From Myrmaecium sp. VS I D KN 1 (Eukaryota; Ascomycota; Dothideomycetes; Valsariales; Valsariaceae): DNA of 64,000 nucleotides. Made by a program: the position numbers and the translations under genes. How positions within the stretch are numbered: the stretch's first letter is position 1; every line of letters begins with the position of its first letter. Below, one piece after another: positions 1 through 11,391 of the stretch. Location: contig JADQAV010000016.1 in the NCBI GenBank assembly GCA_019775845.1, positions 1 through 64,000 on the forward strand, given 5' to 3'. The notes under the pieces are model-generated. The model had not been told where the DNA came from. It made no database searches and worked only from the letters and a program-made list of their open reading frames with translations.

Positions 1-547
1 CTCCTCCCCTCCGCCCCCAAAGCACTACTCCAACCAAAAAACCTCCTCCATCCCCAGCCACCAGGGTCCAGGATAACTCCCCTTCGCCCCCGGCAACGGA
101 CTCTCCTGCATCCGATCCGTCATCTCCCACCAGGCGCGCACGCGCGCGTTCGCCGCCATGGCCGCCATATCCGCGTCCCAATCGTCGCCAACGTATTTGA
201 AGCTCGCGAAGAGCGTGGGACGCGGGTGCGGGGTGAGGTAGATGGAGTCTAGAGGTTGGGGGGAGGTTAGAGGGGGGTTGTGGGGGTTTATTGGGGGTTT
301 ATGGGGAGTGCGTACAGTCGGCGATGTTGGAGGCTTTGAGTTGGGCGAGGACGTCGGGCCAGACGGCGGCGTGGCAGCGTTTGTATTCTTCGAGATACTC
401 GGGCTTCAGGTAGACGAGCTGGCCAATTCGGCGGGGTTGTTGCTGCTGCTGTTTTTGTTGCTGTTGTTCTTGTTGCTGTTCTTGTTGCTGTTGCTGTTCC
501 GGCGGCAGCGTCGAAGTCGAAGTTGAGGATGGTGATGGTGTCGTCAT
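1..547 (-). CDS. L-rhamnose mutarotase-like protein, partial (runs off left edge)
   Basis: Two exons are visible, 547-316 and 248-1, joined by a 67-base GT...AG intron; the 3' end lies outside the window. The first about 40 residues are a Ser/Thr and Gln-rich tract with a long polyglutamine run. The RhaM-like domain follows: EEYKRCHAAVWPDV matches the bacterial segment that carries the catalytic His, and later YLTPHPRPTLFA and RAWWEMTDRM match the core and the paired-Trp region. The family interconverts alpha and beta L-rhamnose (an aldose-1-epimerase-type reaction), normally in about 105-130 residues, so the glutamine-rich head is an addition. The role in rhamnose use is inferred from the family; no other rhamnose gene is nearby. 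Confidence 0.82.
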
Positions 548-2300
548 TGTTGGACCGGCTTGGATATATGTATATATTCTTCTTCTCTTTCTCTTTCTCC
601 TTCTCCTCGCAAACGGATGGAGCCCCTAACGTCGCTAGTTCTGGTTTCCTCGCGTGAAGGTCTGTGTGATCACAGGAGGAGGAAGGGAAGAATAGTGGAA
701 GAAAGGAGGGGGGGGAAAATCGAAAGGAATACCGGAGAGGATGGCGTAGTCTTGACTATCTTGATCCTACTTATACATCTAAAATACTCGGTCCCCTAGA
801 TCCTCTCCCCACACCCAGGATGGCGGGGTAAACCCCCGCACCCCACTAATAGGTACTCGGTTGAGCTCGCGCCGAGGTGAGGGAAGTGTGGAGTTTGGTT
901 GCGGGAAAGGTGTGCCCGCCTGCGGTTCACTTATATTACGTTCGCGCTTGCGTTTCTCCCATGTTTTTTTCTAAGAGAGATGGAGAGGTATAGTAAGTTT
1001 GTACCTTTCTGAATCATTCGGTTTACGGATTAATCATTAGTAGGATAATCCATTGGGATTAAAACAGGAGTTATTAATCAACTCTAAAAATGGGAGTAAA
1101 AATAGGAAAAAGGCAAAGGAAAAGGAAAAAAAAGCAGAAGATCATCAAGAAAAAGAAAAAAAGAGCAAATCCTACCCCATCCCTCAATCCCCCGCACGGT
1201 CCGGTCCCCCCACACCCGCACCCACACCCACACCCCACCCCCTTTCTTCCCTCTCCCGCTTCCCCATGTTCCTCTCCCGTTCCGAAAACAGGGGACGGGA
1301 ACGGGAGCGGGAAAAAGCAAAAAAGAGAAAGAAAACAAAAAAAGCCACAAAAAAAAAAAAAAAAAAAAAAAAAAAAGCAAAGAGCAAAGGAAAAGCAAGC
1401 CACGAAAAAAGCAAAAAAGCAAAACCAAGCCACGATAAGAAAGCAAAGATATAAAGGGACAACCTCCCAGCCCCCCGACCTTGTAGTGGATCGATTTTTT
1501 CTTCTTCCCCGTGAGAAGGAGAGCTGTACGATGTCAATGCTCGATGCGAAGGAGTTGAAGAAGAATGGACCATCTATCACGCCCTGAAGGAGTGAGTGCA
1601 GAGTTCAAGTTCTGTGCCCGTGGCACACACACACACGATCCGATCGGATCGTAAAGGATTTCGGAATCCTGAATCCTGAATCCTGCAGGATTGATGGATG
1701 AAAAGGGAGGAACGGTGATGCATGCACGTCATCTCGAATCCTTCACCTCCACCACACCACGGCACGCACATGCATTGCAAGATGGAGGAGCGCCACACCC
1801 GCTGTCAGACGTCCACCTTGGGACAATGACTGCAGGCTGTCAGATCGAGCGCCCACGCCACCTACCCTCTCCCGTTGCGCACATCGATCCAGTAAAAGAA
1901 TAAATAGTCCCCTTAGCACGATCTTACATTCCTCTCTTTGTAATCGGTGTTGATGGCGTACACGTACATAACACTACAGATAGAGAAGTGATAACAATAA
2001 CCGCCACGACATCTTTTGGAGAAAAAAAAGGGGGGGTATCTCTGATTTTGGTTGAAAAAACGCGCCGAGGTTTGATCCGCTTTTTGCATGCTGATGGAAA
2101 GGTTGTCGGTACAAAAGAAATCGAAAGGGGTGAAAAGGAAGAAGGAGAGAAAAGGAGAAGAGGAAAGGTAGGAAAACGCATCGAAGGAAAAGGAGAAAAA
2201 TACAAGAGTTCTAAGATGATGAATGCACCGGCGCCAGAGAATGCAAAAAATAACAACAATCCAAACGTACACCGACCGTGAAAAGAAGACGTATTCGCGA
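548..2300. other. Intergenic, purine/pyrimidine-skewed, no gene seen
   Basis: This 1.75 kb stretch separates the start of the mutarotase-like gene from the 3' end of the rhodopsin-domain gene. It holds strongly strand-biased low-complexity DNA (A/G-rich around 1050-1460 and 2100-2220) including a 28-base poly-A run. Open frames here translate to Lys/Arg- or Phe-rich strings and match nothing I recognise. Confidence 0.6.
1349..1376 (+). repeat. Poly-A homopolymer, 28 bases
   Basis: An uninterrupted run of A lies inside an A/G-rich block. Nothing here suggests a retroposed copy: no coding relic or target duplication was seen beside it. Length is liable to sequencing error. Confidence 0.85.
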
Positions 2301-3690
2301 TCATACCTTCCCCCCAGCGAACGAACGATGGTCGATATCCTCCATCTTATCCGGGCGGACGGTGAGTTCCAATTCGCTTTCGTTATCCCTTTCGGCAATC
2401 GCCCATATCGAGCCCCGTCTGTTCGCGTCTCCGCTATTATCGGACACGTCCCGTTCGCTCGAATTAATATCTCGCATGCGATGGTAGTCGTCAAACGTCG
2501 TGGTGTCGTTCTGCGTGAAGCTGACCAGGCTGAAAGGTCCTCTGCGGTTGCGGCTGGCGCCGTGATTGCGACTCGGCCCTTTGCTGAGGCCTTGGCTCGA
2601 TGGTTGTATACCGCCGGAGATAGCAGCGCTGGTGGGAATGGTCAAGCCAAGCTTGTTGCCAATAAGGCGTACCAAGGGTCGAAGGGTAGCCAGGCTACCA
2701 GCGGTGATTGCGAGGCCCTGCTCAATATCGGACCAGATAGCGATGTCCGTCGTTGCCCCTATTGAAGTCAGCCACAAGGAACGTCAAATATAGCTCCACG
2801 AAGCAACCTACATAGGAAATCGGTGCTCTTGAAGTCCTTGACATAGGCCATGCGGACCAATACAGCAGTACTGGCACTGAGGAAGAATTAGTACACGACT
2901 GTGCAACAAGAACCAAGCGTGTCACTTACATGCAAGCCATACTCAAGATGGGAATGAGGGCAAGCTTTGTCTTGGACTCCATGTTCAGGTTCCAAATAAG
3001 GAAGATGGGAAGGATTCCGAATGTGAAATCGCAAATAGCACTGACGGTGCTGTATAGGTAGGTGAGGGCCATGATGATATCAGAACTGATGCAAGTTCCA
3101 CTCTGGGAATATTTATCCCAGAAATAGGACACTGGATGGCATTGGAACATGACGACGAAGAAGAAGACGATTCCAGTGAGGACGGTCAACGACATCACGA
3201 TATAGATGATCCAGACATGGACCTTGTTGACTGTAAGCCGTAACAAGAAATAGCCGATGGAGATTTTCGCGGTGATCATGGTGAGGCAGTAGGAAATGTA
3301 ACAAAGCCACCAGTACTAAAGGCCAGATATCAGCGGGAACATTCACACCTTCCATTTGAGGCGCTCGTTCAACCTACTCTCATTGCCATGAGCTTGTCAT
3401 GATCAGTTAAATCGGCCATATGCCGTCCGGTTCCCCAGTGGACACCCCCTGAAACGCATGTTGCAAACATGATATGGAATAACTATAGCGTAAAGGTCAG
3501 CTTCGATGCGCCAGAAAGGGGTTTGGCAGAAGGCCATTCTCACAGTCGCCATCACCATGAACCAGTCATCCACTCCAAACGCCTTCACCAAAACAATTCT
3601 CGTGTAGACCCGTAGCGCGGTAGAAAGGAAGGCGGTCGCTACGAAAACGGCAGTCACCGCCTGCAGCGGTCCCGATCGATTCGCAACCAT
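2301..3690 (-). CDS. Rhodopsin-domain (PTH11-like) integral membrane protein
   Basis: Five exons (3690-3544, 3482-3378, 3315-2930, 2876-2812, 2758-2301) give 386 residues. The protein has seven hydrophobic segments: ATAFLSTALRVYTRIV near the N-terminus, then LFHIMFATCVSGG, YWWLCYISYCLTMIT, WIIYIVMSLTVLTGIVFFF, a segment after TCISS, LALIPILSMACIAS, and the family signature FLWATTDIAIWSDIEQGLA near residues 225-250. The cytosolic tail of about 125 residues is Ser/Asn-rich. This is the fungal rhodopsin-domain family, greatly expanded in Pezizomycotina. Some members were described as PTH11-like surface receptors, but most have no proven ligand. The start is the first ATG before transmembrane segment 1; an extra 5' exon cannot be excluded. 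Receptor function is inference. Confidence 0.88.
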
Positions 3691-6600
3691 GTCTGGCCGT
3701 GTGAGTGGGAGGTTGCCAGAAGGAAGACTGCAGCCGGACGACTCTGGTGCATCGAAGTGCACAGCCGGGGAAAAGAGGGTCAATCGACATTCAGTTTCGG
3801 CGGCCCCGCAGGATATATAGGAGGAGCAGACATCTTTGAGGGGGCGGAGACCAGTTCGGCGGTCGAAAGTTCGGTCCACCCACCGTTCCCGCTTCTGGCA
3901 ATGGTTCGCGCCGGGGAAGCAGCATTTTTTACCCGGGCGACCCTCTTGGAGGTGGACGAAAGGAAGAGAACACGCTAACGGTCCCATTAGTCTGGCCCCG
4001 GAGTGGGCAGGGGACAGGGTCCTCCCTGAGCCCCGAGGGCAGGCTTCAAACTGTTGACGGCATGGCGCCGACCGCGAAACGGCACGAGCCCGGAGGCAAG
4101 AGCCTTAGGAGCCTTGGCCCGCGAGGAGTAGGAATGGTCTTCCGTTGTTTGCGATCGTCCGTGGCCCCTGCCGCAGTTTGATTATCCAGCGTCCCAACCG
4201 GGAACGCACTCATTCGCTGCGCGTCGGTTCGTGCCTTGGGCGGACGGATGGCGGACTGGAGGCGGAAGAATGGTTGCGTGGTTGAGGTGAACGCCCAGCT
4301 GTCAGGTACCCGTCCCGGGATAGCCGTTGAATGCCGCAGCACGGTGCATCATGTCCGATCTGGCAAAGAGACGTTTGACCATCGTGACTCGGCAGGTGTC
4401 TGGTGTTCCAGAAGGCAGAAAGCCCCTGACGCACGTTTCTGGGCTTTTGGCTGCCTGGACCTTGCAGCTCGTTGTACGGAATTGTCCGCGATGGTTGGGC
4501 CAGGAGCAGGGAGCACAGGGGAGTACGGATCGTTATTCAGGGTACAGAAGAAGTCCCGCCGCCGGTCGGCACTTGGCCTGCGCCCTGCTGCTGATTATCG
4601 CTAGTCACCACGCCTAGCCCGGCTCGAGTATCCCACCGTGCTCCGCTCTCCACTAGCTGTGCGGTGGTGTTGTACCGGTAGTGGTAGACGATGGACATGA
4701 ATCGCAGCACAACCCCCTCCAGGAGACGAAAAAGGTTGTCCTGGATCGTGCGGTTGCGTGGGAGCTAGGGTTGACCGGTGCTGGATGCGATGAGGATGGT
4801 GGAGTGGATCGACCACGACAGGTTGTTGGCCGGTTGTGGGATGAAAAGACGTTGATCGATTCGCTTCCATTGCCCAGGCATTCAGGCCACACACACGAAC
4901 ACGAGTCGCTTACAAGGACACCGACGACGAGACCTGGCCGTCCCAGCACACCATAAGATCCACCATAATCTGTATGACCAGTCCTGTCGTCGGCGTCGAT
5001 ATGACACATGCTATCACTTTCCCTCCGGCAAAAGCCGTCGGTAGACGAAACTCACCCATCTCTCTCCGCACTCATCACGCCTCCGACGGAGAGATGCCGA
5101 CGAACGCATGCGACGACGCTCAATAAGACCATCGCGGACGACAGGGCGAGGTTGGCTCCTCTCTTCACCTCCCCTTCTCAGGTCGAGGTGAGGTCCGCTC
5201 CGTTGTCCAAGTGCAGTGTGATGGGCAATAGAGAGCCGGGTTTTCCTTTATAATGAATACTAACGTAGCGGGGGCATCGGGTGCGGCCGCGCAACCCCTG
5301 AACCAAGCATTCACAGCCGCGAAGCTTTTTTCCGCCAGAGACGGTTCCGCGTGGGGAGTGTTTCATCATCCGATGTTATCACGCTCTAACCGGTTTCCTC
5401 GCCATATTGCCCATGGTGATGATGATGATAAGGGTCCAACGCCGCCGTCTTCCCACGTCCGTCCGGATGACGGACATTTTGACATACGGGGCATCGCTTA
5501 CTGGCGACGGCAGCAGCCTGGGAAAAACGCCATCCAAAAGGCATCATTTTGTCGCAGCAATCGGACCTTTGGAAAGCCGGACCGTCGCCAACCCTCGACG
5601 ATCGTCGAGCGCTTGAGCCACCGGGTCGTCCAGGCTGCTGGCGCCTTCGCTCGCAACGTGGGACCGGTCCTTGAGAGGATCCCCCCTTGCAAATGAAATT
5701 GAAGAGAGAGAAAAAAAGCCAAAAGTGCTGTGCAGCCATGTCGTCGTCGTCGCCTTGGGACAACACGTTGCGCGCCCTTCCTGCACGGAGCCGCGTTACA
5801 TGCGCACGTTATAATAAGGTAGGGAGCGGAACCCAGTTTCCCTTTTTTTTTCCTTCAGGCGGATGTCTAAAAGGGTCTGTCCCCTGAAAACCCAAATGTA
5901 ACCGCGCGGAACTATCTCCGTGACCCCCTTCTTCAGCAGACATCTGTGGAGAAGAATAGAATCCTCGTCATGACATCCTTCACCAACCCGTTCTTCTTTC
6001 TGCTGACCGGCCACGAATATCACCGGTCCCACAGGTAATAATGGAGACGCTTGTGAGACCTTTAAAGAAATGCAAAATCGAACGACATCCCGTCTTTCCC
6101 ACACCGCAACGGGCCGTCCTGACACCATCCGTTCTCTATTTCGTCTTCAGCATTTCTTCCCAGCACGCTTCCTTGTCGATCTGATAAGACAAAGACATCA
6201 CTCACATGTCCCGACACCAGACGGATGGAGTCTGGCCACTCTGGTGTGTACATGTACGCATGTGAACGTCTCCCAATGACCCCTCTCCAGAAACCCAACC
6301 GATGACGCGCAAGAAGAGAAAGAGAGAGAGAGAAAGACTGGCATAGCATAAGAATCCTCACCGCCAACACACCCCTTAATCCCCCCTCAAACGTATCCGC
6401 CATTCACGAGATGCCCAACCTATACGAACCACCGTCACCTACACCAAAAGCGTCCATCCTACGTAACAGCATTGAACATGTCTCACTTCCCCTCGAACCA
6501 GGGTTTCCCTTGTCCATCCGCAGCGCTGCCGTTCGTCGAGAAAATCCCACCAAGCCGGAAGCGGAGATGTGCGATCCCTCAATGGGCTTCGTACGACTTT

Positions 6601-7071
6601 TTCGGCTCCAGCCGTGCCTACCCTGCGGGCGTTCGAGACCTTCGGCGTTCTGCTGTCTTACTCATGCTTTCTAGACCCACTAGCAACGCGCATCTTGCTG
6701 CCTTACGCCCTCCCTAACGCGCGCGCCCTTCATCTTTGCTTTCTACCATCGCAGATCCGAATATCGGCGACCTACAATGAGATATGCAATGTGCGGATGG
6801 GTCGGGATGTGGAGGAAGAAAACCTTTCGGGGGTGAGAAAGCGATCCCTAGAATCTGCTGGTTGATTTAGTATCTCCTGTGCTCTTGTAAAGCACCCGCT
6901 AGCAAGGCTCTTTCTGAGAGCGTCCCAATCTTGTGCATGAATGTCATCAGTCGTTCAAATAAACCAGGGCCGTGAAGTTTCCCCTAGTGTCGGAGCAAAA
7001 CGGTTGCAACCGCCCGTCATGTCAAACTCATCTTTCTTCGTGCTCTTTGCTCCTGTCCATCTTGCGTTCAT
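3691..7071. other. 3.4 kb gene-poor stretch
   Basis: No open frame here shows a family motif, a convincing splice chain or gene-like amino-acid composition; the longest is about 147 codons. GC content stays moderate to high, so this does not look like AT-rich RIP-degraded repeat. It may hold promoters, a non-coding transcript or a decayed gene; I see no positive evidence for any of these. Confidence 0.5.
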
Positions 7072-8451
7072 TCACTCCTCTTGCGCGGCCGCACCTGTGG
7101 CCAAGCCACCACCACCACCACCACCCTCACCATCCCGCCCCTCCTCCCTCTCCCCCCGCCAAAACATCTCCACAACCTCATCCGGGACATACCTCCTCCC
7201 CTCCCCCCGGCCATCCAACGCCAACATCTCCAACCGATACGGCTTCACACGCTGATTACACACCACCCTACACACACCTACGCCCGCACGCCGCATCATC
7301 TCCCGCAGGCGGCACAGCAGCCACACCAGCTTGCGCAGCTGGGGCTGGCGCTCGCGCTCCCACGCCGCGAACCGCCCGGCCGCCGCCGCCTCGATCACGG
7401 CGACCTGCGTGAAGACGCCGTCGCGCGCCGCGTGCACGCCCAGCGCCAGGTAGTCCGTCCGCCCGAACCAGAGCTGCGGCAGGAACCAGGAGAGCGGCGG
7501 TGCCCGGCCGGCTTTGGTTTTGAGCTCGGCGACGCGGGAGGGGTTGGTCGGGTGGCCGGCGCGGATGGTGTGGATGGGGAGTGGGTGGTTGGGCGGAGGG
7601 CGGTGGGCGGCTTTGGTGGACTTGTTGGAGGCGGATTTGTTGGAGGTGGGTTTAGTGGAGACGGAGAGGTGGTGGAGGGAGGTTGTGAGGTTGTCGACTG
7701 GGGTTTCGGTGGATGATGGGGTGTCCGCGAGGGACACTCCGCCGCTTTCCTCGGCGTTCTCCTCGTCTTCGCTTTCGTAGCACGCGTCGACCTCATGCTG
7801 GACGACGCAGTTTAGGCCACCGAGGGAGTAATTGATAGTGCGATGATGCGCGCTGCTATCCGCCACCTCCTCCGGCAAAGTGGTAAAGGCAGCCTCAAAG
7901 TTATGACCGTAGCCGCGGTCGCCGCGCACGCGCAGGCGCGTCTGCCGCTCCCGACGGAACAGCATCAGCGTCCTCCCGCGGACGAGCTCGAGATCGATGG
8001 CGAAGCTCTCGCCGACGGTGCCGCCGGCGAAGTCGAGCAGCTTCCGCAGGCTGTTCCGGTTCGTGACCACGTCCACGTCGGCGAAGTCGAACGTCGGCCG
8101 CATCACCGCCATCGCTGCGAACAACGTCGCCATCGGGTTCGACGGCACCCGGTGCCCGTTTTGGTCCACGAAGTAGAGTCCGGCGTCCTTTTCGACCCGG
8201 TGAGGCAGGGAGGGAGGCGTCCATTTGGCTGGCGCGCCGGGGACGTAGATGGTTGGTCCGGCGCGGGCGGTCCAGTTGTAGGAGCACAAGGTGTCGTATC
8301 CGGCCTCGCTGGTGACCGCGACGTCGCTGGATCCGAGCGTGGTAGAGTCGAAGGTCGCCAGGTGCGTGCCGCTACCGTCGTAGATCCAAGTGTGCTTGTG
8401 GTCGACGGGCGTACTTCTTTTCGGCCGCCTCAGGCCGGCGCTGGAAGCCAT
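7072..8451 (-). CDS. Fungal protein of unknown function (family often mislabelled GGPP synthetase)
   Basis: A single-exon gene of 459 residues. The N-terminal half is well structured: a CSYNWTARAGPTIYVPG segment followed by KWTPPSLP, then YFVDQNGHRVPSNP, FDFADVDVVTNRNSLRKLL, a stretch ending FRRER, and GYGHNFEAAFT followed by INYSLGGLNCVVQHEVDA. From memory, this order of motifs (a 'W-T-P-P' turn, a 'D-x-N' turn, 'V-T-x-R-N-x-L-x-x-L' and 'G-x-G-H-x-F') is shared by a large Pezizomycotina family often auto-annotated as geranylgeranyl pyrophosphate synthetase. I see no DDxxD prenyl-diphosphate motif, so that label is unsupported. Residues about 235-300 are acidic then Ser/Thr/Pro-rich; the C-terminus ends in a Gly run. 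Function unknown; possibly nucleic-acid or protein modification, but nothing here shows it. Confidence 0.8.
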   Translation of the reverse strand: MASSAGLRRPKRSTPVDHKHTWIYDGSGTHLATFDSTTLGSSDVAVTSEAGYDTLCSYNWTARAGPTIYVPGAPAKWTPPSLPHRVEKDAGLYFVDQNGHRVPSNPMATLFAAMAVMRPTFDFADVDVVTNRNSLRKLLDFAGGTVGESFAIDLELVRGRTLMLFRRERQTRLRVRGDRGYGHNFEAAFTTLPEEVADSSAHHRTINYSLGGLNCVVQHEVDACYESEDEENAEESGGVSLADTPSSTETPVDNLTTSLHHLSVSTKPTSNKSASNKSTKAAHRPPPNHPLPIHTIRAGHPTNPSRVAELKTKAGRAPPLSWFLPQLWFGRTDYLALGVHAARDGVFTQVAVIEAAAAGRFAAWERERQPQLRKLVWLLCRLREMMRRAGVGVCRVVCNQRVKPYRLEMLALDGRGEGRRYVPDEVVEMFWRGEREEGRDGEGGGGGGGLATGAAAQEE

Positions 8452-9185
8452 GATGTGCGGTTGATGCGGAGGTTAGGTGCGCATGGGCGCGCGACGAAGC
8501 TTGCCTATAAAGTGGGCGATGCGACTATCTTGTCGCAAGCATGTGGTTCCATAGGGACATACGTAGTAGTGTTTGTGAGTGGTCTGGTGCAGAAAGTGGC
8601 TGAATGCATGCGCCCGCCGTTAGGCACAAGCCACGCAGCCTCAGCCACGCTTAGCCCTGCATGATGAGCGCCAGCCGCCTCGCCCACGTCGCCTATTTTA
8701 TACACTTCCATAAGGCTGGGATACATGGTCCGCAGCACTAGTATTCCTATGCATGTCCTGGATATGATCATAATGATGCGCTGTATAATTACGGACAACT
8801 ATTTGTCTAATATTGTTCGTCTCAGACACGAGCCACACAGCCCCAGCGGCCCAGGCCAGCATCCCTTGTTGGCTGACAGGTACTACTCCAGACTTGCATC
8901 GGCCAAACCACACAATAGCCACGCAATGGAGATATGTCAAGAGCACGCGGTGAAAAGGTTCGACAACAACATGAAGGAGAAAAATAAAGAAAGAAAAACA
9001 AAAACATACAGCAGCAGGGATTCGCTAATGGTCACCCACTTAACTACTAGTCTGCCGGTAGGTTGCTTAACTTTGGAAGAGCGGACGGGGTTCCGTGTTC
9101 TCAACCTCCTATGGCCGTATGTGCTAGGACAACCGCATGGTGCCATATACATAGACCAGCATCCAACAAAATGCATTGGATGGCT
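8452..9185. other. Intergenic between two minus-strand genes
   Basis: This stretch is the upstream region of the 459-residue gene and the 3' flank of the phosphoesterase gene. No coding or RNA feature was recognised. Confidence 0.5.
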
Positions 9186-11391
9186 TCAGTCAAACCCAAC
9201 CCCCCTTCCCACCGGGCAATTCGGCACGTTCTCCTGCCACGCCATCTTCGCATAGGCCGGCAGGTACGAGTTACTGGTGAAGGACGCAGGCATGTACGGA
9301 CCCACATCCGCATCCGTGTAGTTCGCGCCCACGCTCGCCAGCGCATCAAGTACGTTATCCTCGATGAAGTCATAGAACACCAGATCGACGGCTTCGGGCG
9401 CCGCGCCGGAATGGGGGAAGGACGCGTTGGTCTGGATGGCGTTGGGGAGCTCGTAGGAGGCGATCTTGGAGTGGATGGTGTCGTCGCCGTCGGAGCCGAA
9501 GTCGTCGACCGTCACGTAGCCTGGTGTGAGGTCGGAAGAGACTTGTCGGCGAATGATGGATTTGCGGCTGTGCGAGTGTGTGGAGGTCTGGTCGGAGAAG
9601 GAAGGGTCGATGCAAGTATCGTGGTCTAGGATTTCACTCATAGAGAAGTATAGACCTCTGGCCGACATGCGTTGGCCTCGATTTGGGTAAGCCTCAGGGT
9701 GACCGAGGGATGTCGTCCGTAAGGATCGCTTCCTGAGATATGACCCGGCATTCAAGATGTCTAGGACTTGAGAAGCGTACTCGTATGGCACATCAGGAAT
9801 GTAATAGAACTGGTCGTCGAATGGGACCACAATAAACGAATCGTCGTACGTGAATGGTCCTTTGGTCAGATCAAAGCGAACGCTGCCGGTGTTGGTGAGA
9901 ACGATCCGGGGGTTTTCGGCACGCGAAGCGTTAATCACCGTTGCAGCAATGGCAGTATTTACAAGGGAGTATATACTCCCGTTGCTGAACGCGGGCACAC
10001 AAGATACGCAGTACGTCTGTGGAGCGCACCCATACAAGTTGGTGAGGTTAAGCTGCTTCCGAGCCGACCAGATCCAATTTGTAACAGCGACGCCATGCTG
10101 CGTTGTGAATGTATGGTCTTGGCTGCCTTCAGCATGGTAAGCAAAAGTGCGGCGGTTCCAGTCCAAGTATCTTCGGGCAAATTTCATAGAGTTGGTCGAC
10201 GCTGATGTGTTGCCAGAAGCTGTAGCAGAGGCTACGCGGGATGGCGTGGGAACGCCTTTGGGCTCTTGTATGCCTCTGTAAGTGTCAGATTTTATCCCGG
10301 TCGTAGAGAGCCATCCAAGGGTTTCACAATATCGGCCTGCGACCACGTTAACCATGTTATCTGAAGAGGTTGAGAAGTAACATACCAGATTCGATACCGA
10401 CGGATATTTCGTCGTACACTACGAAGTCCCGGATATGGGAATGTCCCCCCAGAGCGATGATCGGAATATCCGGTCGACTCTGACGGATGGCCCGATAGAT
10501 GGTGCCGAATGTGCTTGAGCTCACATTAGTACGCACAGGATTGTGGCCAGTCAGCACGAATGCATCAATTGGTTCTGAAAAATTGACAGCCTTGAGGAAC
10601 CACTCTTGTTTCACCAGATCCTCAGCCTTGGTGATCTTGGACACGTTGGAATTGCCCGTAAAATCAAAGAGCACACCAAAAGCCATGAGACGAAGCCCTG
10701 CGTCCGTTAGTCGGAGTTTCAAGGGCCTACAGGAAACGTCGAACCTTGGTCGGTTGTAAAATAGCGATATTTGTTCCCGATATATTCAAACTGCCCGGTA
10801 TATGGGTTCAGGATCTCGACATTGCTAGTCAGATATCTTTCCCCGTAGACCTTCGAGAAGTTGTGAAAAGTTTCATAGGCGACTTCAGTCACGTAAAGCT
10901 CATGGTTGCCAATCGTGAGCAGATCGTAATCAATGTTCTCGAATACTGGAAGAGAGAGTAAGCCGTTTGGACTCGTTGCGTCGCTCAAGCCGGCGCCGTC
11001 ATGTAAGTCCTGCGGAGGTCAGTGGTCAGCCAGCGTCTGGCATCGCTTTCTCTGTTCTACGAACCCCGGTGTCAACGAGCAGCAGATCTACTCCCAAATC
11101 CCGCGCTTTCTGCTTCATATGTTTCGTGAAGCTGACAAAATCCCCCCAATCAGCGCCATAGTTTTCTTCCTTGAGATGCCCTTCCAGCCAGCCGTGGGTG
11201 TCCGTAGTATGGAGGAAATTAAGCTGGCCCCATTCGAGAGGGCCTTTCGGTCCAGTCGTAGCGTTCTGCGCCTCAGGTTGCATGCGTTTGATCCGACGGG
11301 TCATGACCATGCCGTCCGGAGGGCCATAGCAGCCATCGCATGCCCAGGCAAGGGCGCTACAGAGAACGGCGACACCGATGGAGGCACGCAT
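9186..11391 (-). CDS. Secreted calcineurin-like phosphoesterase / 5'-nucleotidase family
   Basis: Four exons (11391-11065, 11009-10745, 10697-10386, 10360-9186) encode 692 residues. A signal peptide ([17 protein letters not shown]) leads. The metallophosphoesterase core carries the metal-binding motifs in order: [19 protein letters not shown] (restored exactly across intron 1), TIGNHE, TGHNP and GGHSHIRD. The 5'-nucleotidase C-terminal domain follows with NTGSVRFDL and [15 protein letters not shown]. The best-known relative is yeast YHR202W, a putative vacuolar or secreted phosphoesterase. Many Asn-x-Ser/Thr sites fit secretion. The likely activity is hydrolysis of nucleotides or other phosphoesters outside the cell or in the vacuole; the substrate is not shown. 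An in-frame ATG at 11436 exists, but the later one places the signal peptide at the N-terminus. Confidence 0.9.

Noticed and set aside
242-526. Plus-strand frame with a Leu-rich run opposite the mutarotase gene
   Set aside because: It is the complement of the polyglutamine-coding tract and the intron; it has no independent signal.
1053-1587. Overlapping Lys-rich and Phe-rich frames on both strands
   Set aside because: They arise from A/G homopolymer-like DNA including a 28-base A run, and no domain or splice signals accompany them.
7072-8451. Calling the 459-residue protein a geranylgeranyl pyrophosphate synthase
   Set aside because: No aspartate-rich DDxxD motifs or prenyl-synthase fold pattern can be seen; the label appears to be inherited annotation.
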